A DNA stretch of 64,000 nt, from positions 194,791 to 258,790 of the forward strand of contig VZRR01011616.1 of the NCBI GenBank assembly GCA_013398015.1. Reading direction: 5' to 3'. Positions 12,701-23,852 of this stretch are shown here, one piece after another. Numbering within the stretch: the first letter of the stretch is position 1; each line of letters opens with the position of its first letter. The notes beneath the pieces are model-generated. The model was not told the origin of the DNA. It searched no databases and saw nothing but the letters and a program-made list of their open reading frames with translations. The stretch comes from Oreocharis arfaki (Eukaryota; Chordata; Aves; Passeriformes; Paramythiidae). The position numbers were made by a program, and so were the translations under genes.

Positions 12701-14429
12701 GTTTTTGCTCACATGAACACAATGTGCTTATAACACGCGTCTACTACTGGTGTTGAACTTCTTTAATTTACACATAGCAAATGGTGTACAGTCGTAATCA
12801 TATGTTCCTGAAGTTACTTTTGACTGTGATTCTGACACATGCTCCTTTCCTTAAGAGGTATTTCTGTATGTTGCTTTTTCTGGTTTAGGAATCACAGTTT
12901 TTAAACTTGCAGAGGGTAATTTTTTTGAGACCTTTAGCATCAGTTACATGGCCTTAGGAGATTATACTTTTTCCCTTTTCATGAAAGTGTTAGAGGAGCC
13001 CCACTTGCTTGTCTGTCACATTAGCTGTGACTGTCATCTGGTATGGCATCAGCTTTTGTTTCGATTTTTCCTTATTAGAATTTAAACCAAAAATACTAAG
13101 ATTGCTGGCTGCCAGCCAATTCTGAAGTATGAAATAAAGCTGACCACTGAACTTCAACTTGCATAAATGTTTTCTTTAGTTATACCTCCTTCTTCAAATC
13201 TACATGAATATATCAGCAATTCTGTTTTTATCACCTGTCTAGAATGTTTGTACAAACAGTTCACCCTCTCAATTTTACTTGATTATTCATTTAATTTTAA
13301 TCTTTCTATTTTTCTGCTAAATAAGTGCACTCCCCTTCCCATCCTCTCCTTTGCTTTCATGGATGCAAGGATACTCTGACCTCTCTGGCCAGCTTGCCTT
13401 TCAGAATGCTTTACTTCCTCTTCTGACAATGAAAATTGCCCAAATTCTGCAACTTCCATCTTCCACAAAAGTCCAGTGACTAGTCCCCAGCACAGAACTC
13501 TGTTGTGTATTCTTTGCCTGTCCAGGAGTTCACCTCCGAATTTTTCTGTTTTCTTCTGGTATAGCGCAGAAATGTTTAAACTGGGTGTCAGGATGATAAA
13601 TGTTGGGTGTTTAGGTATTTATAATTTAGAAAACTCAGAGTCATTAGTCTGATGGAGTGTACTTCAGGCACATGTACCATATTGCTGTCATTATTTCTAT
13701 TAAGTAGTGTTGAGCAATCCCTTTGAGCTCTGTAATAGCTTAACAATCCCAGCTGTCTGTGCCTAAACCTCAGGGTACCTGCAGGCTTCTCCTGTGTACC
13801 GCAGGCACAGTGGTCATGGCTCATCCACCTTGGGAGCACTGTATAACTTCACAGACTATACACCAGTGCTTTTGTGTAAGGGTCAATGCTTGGTGAATGC
13901 TGGTAGCAGCTGCTTAGCTTTTGTGTGAAATATGGAAACAGCTTTAGGTTGCACCTTGAGGAACACTGGTTCTAGAGGCCTCCTGTAAGGAGTTCTGCAT
14001 CTTCTGCAGAGGACTTGGATTTATCCTTAGAAAGTGACTGCTTCTTGTTACCGAGGAGGAACTGGATGTTCCAGGGCTTAACTGCAGTTGGAATAGTCTG
14101 AGATACTTACAGCGTACTTTCTTCCACTTACCCTCATCTAGGTGTCAAACTTTCATGAATAGAGAAAATCTTACAAGAAAAAGTATTTGAGGCCCATAGG
14201 ACCACTGCTTGCCTGTGGGACTGTGTTTTCTTGTGTACCTGTGGAGCCCAGAAAGTTTTTACATAATTTTCAGATGTGCATTGACAAAGCTGAAACACAG
14301 CCAGGACTTGACACAGCTGCAGCCTGAACACTTTGGAGAAAACGTTTCCTTATCTAGTAGAGAGAGCACTTACCCCTCTTGTCCTTCTGCCTGGTGGGCA
14401 GTGAGTTTGAGGTTGAGCTCACCAGTACA
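9791..14429. other. Non-coding intron sequence between CR1 copies
   Basis: AT-rich, with G/T-rich stretches near 10265-10310 and an AAAC-rich patch at 12311-12333. Open frames of 61-100 codons (for example 10265-10555 and 10660-10962) are rich in Phe/Leu/Ser from T-rich DNA and are not gene-like. No repeat family recognised. Confidence 0.55.
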
Positions 14430-14862
14430 AGAGAGTTAGGTGTGGAACTTCTGGAGGGATTCAAGCGAGGGTTGTCTAAGGTAATGAATACTCTACTGTA
14501 AGGAAATGCTAAGAGAGCTAGGACTGTTCAGCCAGGAGAAGAGAAGACTCAGGGAGGGATCTTAGCAATTTATGTAAGTATCCAAAGGGAAGGTGCAGAG
14601 AGGACAGAGCCACGTTGTTTTCAGTGATGCCCAATGATAGGGCAAGAGGCAATGGGCAAAGGCTGAAACACAGGAGATTCTGGACATCCGGAAACACTTT
14701 TTCACTGTGATGACTGAGCATTGGCACCAGTTGCCCAGGGCAGTTGTGGCATATCCCTTCTGAAGAGATATTAGAAAAACATCTACACATGGTCCTGGAC
14801 AGCTTGTTGTGGCCCAGCTTGAGATCCCTTCTGACTTCAACCAGTTTGTGATTCTGTGAAAT
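14430..14862 (+). mobile_element. CR1 3' fragment, sense orientation, diverged
   Basis: Contains the diverged CR1 thumb-region words 'gttcagccaggagaagag' near 14526, 'ggcaccagttgcccaggg' near 14722, and a final segment ending in 'gtgattctgtga' at about 14849-14860, where intact CR1 ends in its tandem octamer. The 139- and 92-codon open frames on the opposite strand here are antisense shadows of this element. Divergence looks higher than for the copy at 7.9 kb. The 5' boundary is approximate. Confidence 0.85.
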
Positions 14863-16705
14863 GCAGTGACTGTGCTGCAGCATCATCTTGCAGATATGGA
14901 TCAGCTGAGTCACCAGTTCACCCTGACCTTTAATCATAAAATGTGGGGGAAATCCTATAGGATTTACATTTCATTATGCTACACTCACTTAGCAGTGCTT
15001 ATAGGTGTACAGAGAATCATTTTATAGGTAGTCCTGGTTGACTGTGACCAGTTACCTGAGGAGAAATGAGTGAAAATGTTAGTTTCGCAGATCAGAAGTC
15101 TCCCAGTGACAGTATGCCAGAGTGCTTTTCCCAGAGCAGCTGCCTTTGCAGCTTAAGTCTGTCTGGGAAGCCAGCAAGGTAGCTTGGAACCTTGAATTTT
15201 GGGCTGATACAGGGCTGTCTTTCAGCTGATTCCTGAATGGCTACATGACTGACACAGGCTGTAGCTTCAAGCAGTTGACTGTAGGCTGAGGGGTCTCTGG
15301 GCCTGATCCAGTGTCAGTGCTTCTGGTAATGTCACATCATTATGCGTCATTAAGGAGGGTAGTTGTGGATTTAGGAGTTTGATACATTATTATAAACTAA
15401 GTGGACACAGCAGGATTGAAACCCTCCAACTTGGATTTACACACGTTGGCAATGTCCTGACACCACATGTGGACTAGGTGCATGCTGCTAACTATGTGTG
15501 TAAGCCCAGGTCAGTACCTGAACATCCTGGTAAGTGGCACATGAATGTATGTGATCACAAACTCAGTTGTTTCGGCGGTACTTAAAAAGATGCTCTGTCT
15601 GCTGTCAGCAAATTCCTTTTGCACAAGAGAAATTATTTCTAGATAAAGTAGCAGAAGGAAAAATAGTCTCTTCTCCTACCCTGACAATACTTATCACTGG
15701 TAGAAGTGTGCTGCAAAATCAGGAGATTATTTGCAAAGACGAATGTTAATTCTCAGTGTGTACATTCATGAAAGAAAGAAATGGATAGGACTTGTGATTC
15801 TCTACAAAGATACTGTGCACCAAATATATGTAATCTAAAATACATATAAATAACTTCTTAAAATAACGAGTCTGTCCAGTCAAAGTTGACAAGATTGGGA
15901 GTAAGGAAGAAGTGCATGTACTGCCAGTGTGTAGCCTTGCCATGCTCAGGCCCGGTACTGGAATAGCAGAGCAACCAGCACCTGTCTTGGCTCTTGGCAG
16001 AGCTTTGCTGTCTAACCTGATAGACTTTACTCTTTTGTATGTGGATGCCTGCTGGTGGCTTCCCTTTGGGGATTTGTGGGAATGGTAGGGCAGGATAGAG
16101 GCTTGGATGGAGAAAGGAGCCTTCTTCTAAAGCTGTACTGGAGTGGGAACCTTGGCCCATCTGTTGGTCTCTGCTTTAAAGACTGGCGCTCAGTGCTCCT
16201 TTGGAAACTAGGCAGTGAAATCCTTGAGGAGGGCTGGACCTTAGCAAATGAGTATGTAGTTGTGCTTGGCTCTTTGCTGTGACTTTCTAAAAACGTTACT
16301 TTCAATGTTATTTTCTAAAAATGGACTCCTGGGTTTATTTTCCTCTTGTCATAACACTGTGTAGTGTTGGGGTTTTGTTTGGTGTTGGATTTTTGCTGTC
16401 TTTGGAGCTCTCAACCTGTAGAATTTCTTTGCATCTTAACCTGTAAAATCAAATAATGGCAAGTTGTTCCCCACACTCTCCTGAGATTATTCCAGTAATG
16501 AGTCAGCTGTTTGGGGATATACGGTTTTCTTTTCTTACCTTGTGAAAACCAATAAATGAAAGGAAGGCAAAAGCAGTTTGAATGCTGGATTATCTTTTTC
16601 CCTGTCCTTTCTTAATAGCCTGCTTTAAGTGTACAAAAGCCTTTGTTTCTACAAAGATTTGTCTTTTGATCTTACCCACCGCCCTGAGAACAAGGTATGT
16701 TTTTT

Positions 16706-16801
16706 AAAAAAAAAAAAGCAAACAAAACTGAAAAGAAGAAAAAAAGCACACATCCTCAGGAAAAACAAACAAACCCCAGAAAACAAACCAAACCAACCCC
16801 C
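16706..16801. repeat. A-rich then A/C-rich low-complexity tract
   Basis: A long A-run followed by mixed AAAC/CAAA/CCAA units with almost no T on the plus strand. One of several strand-asymmetric A/C tracts in the window. No fixed repeat unit, so it is low complexity rather than a microsatellite. Confidence 0.8.
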
Positions 16802-16840
16802 TTCCATGGAGGTATCTTGAAATATCTCAGGTTTGCAATT

Positions 16841-16925
16841 GCAAATGAGTTGTAAATGAAATTTACAGTTTTGCAAATGTAAATCGTAGTTTTACAGTTT
16901 TTTTCATTTACAGTTTTGTAAATGA
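16841..16925. repeat. Degenerate repeat of tttacagttttg/caaatg units with a perfect 8-bp palindrome
   Basis: The word tttacagtttt recurs three times in about 55 bases, each time next to a gcaaatg or gtaaatg word. The last copy forms a perfect inverted repeat, tcatttac (16904-16911) and gtaaatga (16918-16925), with a 6-base spacer. It probably arose by local duplication. A function cannot be inferred. Confidence 0.7.
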
Positions 16926-19856
16926 ATCATAGATGAAAAATTAACCTTTCTGCCTTTGGACTCAGTTGCCTTATTCATGAATCCCCTTTCACTGAGAGGG
17001 GGAAAATGATTCTCTGATGAAGTTTTCTTGAAGCAGAAAACCTCCCTGAACAACTCACAATGCAGATTCTGAAGTTTATTGCTTTCACAGTAATCTTTTT
17101 ATCAATTTCAGGCAGCCCTTTAAGTCCATCATCAAGCAAGGTAGATTATTTTTGTGACTCAGTGTCGTGACTTAAAAGTCACCTAGGAGTATTTCCTCTT
17201 TTTCTTAAGTTAATGGTATCTCTGTAACGAAGCATCTTGAGCTGTCTTGCTCTTTGTAATTATGGTGTTATGAATTACATAGCAGAATGATGCTGGAAAT
17301 GACACCAGGCTTTATTCTTGGATCAATTAATGAATGCCTACCATCATTTCTCAAACAAAATCATGGTTCAAACTGACCTGGGGTTTGGTTTGTTTTTTTC
17401 TTTTTTTCTTTACATTTACTTTGTAGTGCTTCTGATGCTGTAAATTACCAGGGAACAACAGCATGTTGCCAACTTTGCTAGTTTTCCATGATCTTCTTAA
17501 AATAATTGTTACAGTTTGGACCATGTTGCATGATTCTTTCCTAAATGATGAGGCTTTAACTCAGGGTTTCACAGATCATTATCTTATCTTTACACAACAG
17601 CTTTTCTATTTAGAAAAGTGTCATACTGAAACTAAATTTTCAAGTAGGGAAAGTAGAAAGGTATTGTTACTTTCATAGGTGATGCTATTTCCCTCTCTAG
17701 CACATCACCCAGTTTATACACTGAGATGGAAAAGAGACTGAGGTAGCAGTGCTATTAAGGAGGCAGGTTTTAGTTTACATTGGACTGGAAATGCTTGCCT
17801 AGGAGTAATAAGACTTTCGTGTCTTAGCCAATATTGCCTAAATGTCTGAACTGAACTTCACATTTAAATATCTTGGGAACATCTTGTTACAATTCCATAA
17901 AAAGTAACTATTAATAGAAGTTCGTTTTCGTTCTTTCTATCGCATACAATCAGGTACTTATGTTTTTGATGGCACCAGTTGTTCATTTTTTTCTGAAAAA
18001 CCTTACTGAGAAATGTTTTTTAATGTTCTCTTTTATTTGGTCTAAACATACTGGTATTTGGAAGTAATATTGACTAATATTTTTGAATGTGTACATGAAC
18101 GGTCCTGTCACTCCTGTAAACATCTGTCTAAGGGCACTGAATTTCAATAATTTATTTGCAGTACCTCTAGTTTCTTTAGTTACTGGTTTCTCACGCTGCA
18201 GCTTTTGGCATGCTTGGACATCTGATTGTGTATGTTCATCATGCCGTACTGTGGGGGTGAAGAATCTGTTTAAAGAGATTGCAGGATTCCTGGAGAGAAC
18301 TGTGACCTCTGCTAGCGAGCACTAAAGTACTTATTAGCCCTCTGACCTGATTTAGAAGCCCTGAGAGAGTAGGGTAGATGAGTAAGCATGTGTGTAAGTA
18401 GGTAGACCTGGCAGGATCAGAAGCTGGGACTAACTTTGGATCAGGGGTCAGAATATGACCACTTTCTTTCTTTCCTTCATCTGATGGTGCATCTTGCTTT
18501 TCAACACATGGTTGCACGATACGTGGCAGTGAGCAAGTTATCTTTCTTGAGAGGTTGAAACTGGGCGTTTGAACTGATTTCTCTTCAAACAAGAGAAAGT
18601 AATTAAAGTTCTTCTGTGTACTGTATGACTAAGCTAAGCAGAAAGCTGTTTGAAGTAGAAGGGGTTCTTTTCTCCGATAGCTGTATTTCAAAGCAGAGAA
18701 AATGTTGTCCCTCTTTATGCCAGGCTTGCTCTGGTAGACTGACTCCTCACATGAGCCCCTCTAGAGGGGTTACTGCCATACTGCAAAGCCTGGGATGTAA
18801 GGAACTCTGGAAGTGTAAGTACTGTGCCAAAATGGAACATAAAACAGAGTAATTAACAAAATGGCAATCTCAAAAGTACTTAATAAATTCTTTACATTGT
18901 CTTTGGTTTTATTAAGCAAGTATAAATAAGTAGGAGATTCATGAGAACAGCAGTAGGTACTCGTTGCTTCTGTTATGTGTAGCAGTGGTATTGAGGAGTT
19001 ATTTAGTTCATGGGTTTTTGGATCCTGACTAATAAATACTGAATAAACTTTTAAGACATAGAAAAGCTTATAGTATATGGACGAATTTGTATTATCACAG
19101 ACAGACTTCTGCTGAACTGAACAGTGTCCTGACTATAATCAGTGCATGTACTCTTTGAGTGGACATGTCAGATCATTGTTAAGTTTCATGAAATAAACCT
19201 GCTGTCACCAGTGTGGCTTCAGCAAGTGGAGCAAAGTTGTGCTTTGGAGAAACCAAGGATGTTCCAGATTGATTCTTGTTTATAAACTGCTGTCTTTTTG
19301 GATGGTACGAGCGCAAGAGTACTTGTGATAAGAGGGAATAGCTACGTAACACTACAGATTTTCAAAATGCTGCCCACCCACTAGCTAATCAGTCACTCTG
19401 TCACCTCCATATAGTTAATAATTATTATCCCTGTGATTATAGGTGGGTGAGTGCAGACAAAGGCTATTTCTAGGTCAGCAAATACGGTGAATGCGAGTGG
19501 GTCTGTAGGGCAAAACAATAGGTGTGGAGAACGCTATGTCCATGGTCAAGGGGGGTTTTTTTGTTTGTTTTAACTGGGTATAATCTGATCCTAGGGACTA
19601 AATGCCTGTTTGTGGTTGGAATGCATGAGTTGTGGTCCTTAACTTTAATTTTTACTGGTTTTGTTTTATAGAAATCCATGTTCTCACTCAGGGGTACTTT
19701 GATAGCAGTGGGAAAGAGCACAGTCAGCAAAGGAGTTGAGGATGTTTGAGCTAGGGTCAGGAGAACACTTTTGAAATAAACACTAGTGTGTGTCTACCCA
19801 CAGGGACACTCTGGCAAGTGGTTTCGGGTGGGAGCTCTGCTATATTTACAGGTTAG

Positions 19857-20200
19857 TTGTTTAGCTTGGAGAAAAGGAGGCTCAGGGGTTCTCTACAACT
19901 ACCTGAAAGTGGGTTTAGCAAGGTGGGGATTAATCTCGCAAGTAACAAGTGACAGGACAAGTGGAAATGGCCTCAAGTTGTGCTGGGCGAGATTTAGATT
20001 ATGTATCATGGAAAAATTTCTTCGTGGGAAGGGTTGTCAAACCTTAGAACAGGATGCTCAGGGAAGCGGTCAAGTCAGCATCCTTGGAGGACGCTTAAGA
20101 ATGTGGTTTAGTGGTGAACCTGGCAATGTTAGGTTAATGGTTGGATTTGATGATCTTTAAGGTCTTTTCCAACATAAATGATTCTATACTTCCGTGATTT
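19857..20200 (+). mobile_element. CR1 3' fragment, sense orientation
   Basis: Starts at the CR1 thumb-region word 'tttagcttggagaaaaggagg' (degenerate Leu-Phe-Ser-Leu-Glu-Lys-Arg-Arg), runs through the 'gacaggacaagtggaaatggc' equivalent near 19951, and ends with a tail reading 'ggtcttttccaacataaatg' followed by 'attctatacttccgtgatt', the CR1 3' signature. The 124-codon open frame across it is a by-product of the element's coding remnant. Confidence 0.88.
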
Positions 20201-22848
20201 TCAGAGCTCCTAATGGCACTTCAACTGGAAAACACATTTGTGTTTGCAAAGCATCTCCAAATAGCATTTTATATGCATGAAAAAAAATCTGGTCTTAGCA
20301 ATTGGCTGCTACTCTGCATAGAAGTGATGGAACTTGCATTTCACATTGGGCGTTTTCCTTTCCCTGTAACTGCTGAGAGGTAATGAAATATTAATTCTTT
20401 GAAGTAGGTTGATTTATGTCGAGAAACATCTTCTGATCAAGTCTGATTTTCATGAAGAACATGAGCTACTTACTCTCTTTTTCTGTGTTTCAGTGCCAGT
20501 AGTAATTAGTCCATTACGTGAAAAAATTTGGATTAAGTTGTCCTCTTTTTAATCTTTTTTATTTTAAATTGTCTGAATCATTAATGGCATTTCACTCCCC
20601 TTTTGCTTTGCTTTCAGCTTTGGACCCTGCAGTAAGTTTAAATTGCAACATACCTGATTGATCAGAGAAGTGTTTATTCTTCAATTAGGTAGTGTCTTCT
20701 TTAACATCTACATTACCAGTCTTTTTTGTTTGATTTGACTTTTTGTTTCAGTTAATGGTAACAGCTACTGTCAATTCATACCAGTATTCTTCAACAGAAG
20801 CATCAGAAAAACAGATGTTAACGCATGTTTTTGATCCTAAAAATAAGGAATTGACAGTATTCAGGCTGTCTTTTCATCAGAAAAAAAAAAGATGGCTATC
20901 CTTCTGCCTCTCTTTGCATGTGCAAGTATGTTCATGCAACCTTTAAAATCATTTTGACCTATAGAGTTTATGTAGCTGCACAACAGTGCCATTAGAATGA
21001 GAGGTTTGATGCTGGCTTTCCCATGTGTCAGTTTTATGTCTGCAAAATTACTCCGTATGGAACTTTTTCATGCTTTAAAGTGAGCTAGATGCCTTTAACT
21101 TGATTTACAATTATCTTTTACACATTCCTCAGAAGATTTTTGGCTACCAAGAAAAGTGGAAAAGAAAATTTTGATTTAATAAAGAGACAGGAAGCTTCTG
21201 ATCAGGTGGTTAATAGAGTATGTTTGAAGTATTGGGGAAGTATGTCTCAGAAATTACTGTACACTAAATAGGAAAACTGAACCTTAGTCCATCAGTTGCA
21301 TTTTTAAAGGAGCAACCCATAATGTTACAGGAGTCAAATACTGCCTGGTGATGTTACATGGTACTGAAAGTAAGAGCTTTGACTGTATTTAGACTACAGT
21401 TCACCACCATGTACCTTGTATTATTCTTAGTAAGAAGAAAAATCGTTCTTTCTTAAATAAAATAAAAATGAGAAAGCGCAATATGTAAAAAAACTCTTTA
21501 GGCAGTATTGGATCTGGAGCTAGATAGTCTGGTAGCTCAGTTTATGGGACATGGAAATACAAAACATTCATGTCCAACTTCACAAATAAAGAGAATTACA
21601 GACTTTCTGTCATGGCTTTGCAGCAAACTAATAAATGGATAAATTTGCTTTTTGGAAAGCATATTTCATTAGAGAAATTATCAGTTCAAGCAAACAATCC
21701 TATGATTATATGAAGTAGTAGGTTCTAACTGAAATTGCTGGTAAAATAAAAAGACACATCTGTTTATGTAGCAGTATGTTAGCAACCCTTCCTTGGAAAA
21801 GTCAAGTCAGTATTTTTTGTTTAATAACACTCTGGTTTGTGATTGTACAGTCTTAAATCGTATCTGCAGTATTGCATATGAATCAACAGCCGTGCATCAG
21901 CCATGTGTAAAGGAGCTGTCTCCTTGTCCTGGGAAGTTATGTTGGTGATGCAGTAGCTGTCAGCACTTGCAGTCTGAAACTAGGTGCTATAGGTGCCTTC
22001 CAACATGAAGTTTGTATACTGTTCTACAGAAATAGAAATGGTTGCATTTCAGTCTTGGTAATTCAGAAAATACCTATACAAGGGAAGAGAAGAGTTTAAG
22101 ATACTTAATTTAGGCTCTAGGCCACAGTATTTAGGGCTATAAAAATGTAGAACTTTTATTTTGAATTTCAGATGCCTTTCAGAGTTTAGCAAATACTGGA
22201 TTGCCTGTAGTCATGTATTGTTTGAGAGAAAAAGTTTTTGTAGTGTTGGAAGTTGAGACACAGTTTAATGTATACTGCATCTACACTTACTTCATCCCAG
22301 GTTGTTGTCACAGCATCTATGTTTTACTGAAGATAGCCTAACACGCCTTCTAGTGGAGGGTGTAGGGTCAAAATGAATGTGTGTGATCATGGAATGACTG
22401 GAAGCAGAGTTTTGAATAAATCCAAATGACATTGTTTGGAGATACAATTTGAATGGAGCAGCTTCTCTGCACTGAGATTATTCTTGATACTGGCTTTTGT
22501 TTTAAAAATCACAAATATGCAAAGCAGCAATGAAGGTAACATTTTACTAACTGATTTGAAATGGATAGCTCATGTAGAAAACTAGTATGTGGAATTTTTT
22601 TTCTAAGTCACAGTAAAATGTAGCATGCAGGTGAGATTTATAGGAAGGAAAAAAAATGCAAGAAGAATAGTCGTGAAATTTGTGCTAATTGGTGCTTATT
22701 GGTTAGGTACCAGTAGCCTTTAAAAGTAATGCAGAAAAAGGTCATTACTAACTTCTGTTTGATTGTTTAGAGTAAGTAAGTGCTTTTTTTGTAATAAGAA
22801 TTAACAACAGTAACATAAACACATTCGTAAGGAACTGTTTAGAGGACT

Positions 22849-22981
22849 GGTACATCACACACAACAGGTGTAACTATGCTGTGCTCAAATGTTCTCATTC
22901 AGCCGAATATATTTCACCTCTGTGTTGAGAAAGAATGGGATCATGACCTGTACACCTTGTTGTGTGATGTAGTGAAGTACC
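22849..22981. repeat. Imperfect inverted repeat, 133 bp, stem-loop capable
   Basis: The left arm at 22852-22872 and the right arm at 22951-22970 are reverse complements over a 10-bp block and a 6-bp block (acatcacaca and ggtgta) flanking a small bulge. An outer ggtac (22849-22853) and gtacc (22977-22981) extend the symmetry after an asymmetric 6-base loop. The interior, about 78 bases, does not pair well by eye. It could be a small non-autonomous DNA transposon remnant or a structured RNA. No target-site duplication was identified. Confidence 0.65.
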
Positions 22982-23202
22982 TTGCCAAAGAGTTGTTTCT
23001 TAAGTAGAAGTTGAAAAGCAGGTTAATAATAACTTGTAAGAGCAGAGCTGCAGTACAATAAAATCGGAGAATTGGCAAAAATATAAGTCTTCTGCTGCTT
23101 TCATCTGATATTTTAGTTTAAAAATTAAGTGGTTATTATATAATTACTGAGTTCACTCTTCAAATAAATTTTTCTTCATTTGGTAATATGGTATAACATA
23201 GG

Positions 23203-23210
23203 TGACGTCA
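23203..23210. promoter_or_regulatory. Perfect palindromic CRE (TGACGTCA)
   Basis: A full 8-bp cAMP-response element, the binding site of CREB/ATF-family bZIP factors. It contains a CpG in a CpG-depleted intron. A second perfect copy lies 590 bases downstream. Binding is inferred from the motif only. Confidence 0.4.
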
Positions 23211-23799
23211 TTTCTTAGGACAGTGTTTAAGGGTATTTAATCTTCTCCTTAGCTATTGAGTGCAGCAGGATTTACTGAAATAAAAAAGGACTAACAAATC
23301 AGCTTGATAAAACTTGACATTTGCATATATCTGAAGCTATCCATGCAAAAACCACTGCGGAGCATCTGATGAGTGGTGACTGGTCACACCATGGTGACTC
23401 TGTTCTTAGACTCTTCTCTTCCATCTTAAGAAATGTTTTAGGTACTTTGGTTAGTAAGTGATAGGCAGAGAATTTTGGGAAGCGTTTGATGCTCTTTATT
23501 CCTATTCATTATTTTTCAAGAATACTTCTAAAATTATTTAAATGGATGTGCAGTATACTTTATGTCTACTCTCCATTTTTTACCCTCATATTGATAAGGC
23601 CATAGTTTGCAGTAATCTGTTGGGACTACTTAAAGAGTAAGGATGGCAGAAAAAAATTCTTAATAAGGATCACTGGAAAAAAAAGGGAGGGAGTGGTATG
23701 ATTAACCTTTCCTGAGGTCATTATCACTTCTAAAATTTCTTTTCCCGAACTGTTCAGTAACTTAATTTCTTTGAAATATGGCTGGTTTTCCTTTCCTGC

Positions 23800-23807
23800 T
23801 GACGTCA
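23800..23807. promoter_or_regulatory. Second perfect palindromic CRE (TGACGTCA)
   Basis: Same 8-bp motif as at 23203, followed nine bases on by an AP-1-like gagtcag word (23812-23817 region). Two full CREs this close are more than the base composition would predict, but motif matches alone do not show an enhancer. Confidence 0.4.
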
Positions 23808-23851
23808 GAGGAGTCAGTGTAGGAGGAAGTAACAGTTGCAAAAATTGGGGG

Positions 23852-23852
23852 N
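23852..23852. other. Ambiguous base N in the assembly
   Basis: A single N after a run of five G and before ttcccc. It probably reflects poor base calling in the G-run, not a gap. Confidence 0.95.

Larger units (their letters stand above)
14863..19856. other. Non-coding intron sequence
   Basis: Holds the A/C-rich tract and the palindromic repeat listed separately at 16.7-16.9 kb. Otherwise it has no recognised repeat or exon. Overlapping open frames at 15858-16305 on the minus strand and 16055-16282 on the plus strand cover the same moderately GC-rich patch, and neither looks like a known protein. Confidence 0.5.

Noticed and set aside
14518..14937. 139- and 92-codon minus-strand open frames
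   Set aside because: They are antisense to a sense-oriented CR1 fragment and reflect its low stop density on that strand.
20743..20946. Open frame after a T-rich run and tttcag acceptor-like sequence
   Set aside because: No donor at a sensible distance, and the frame runs through an A-run. T-rich plus AG matches are common in this intron.
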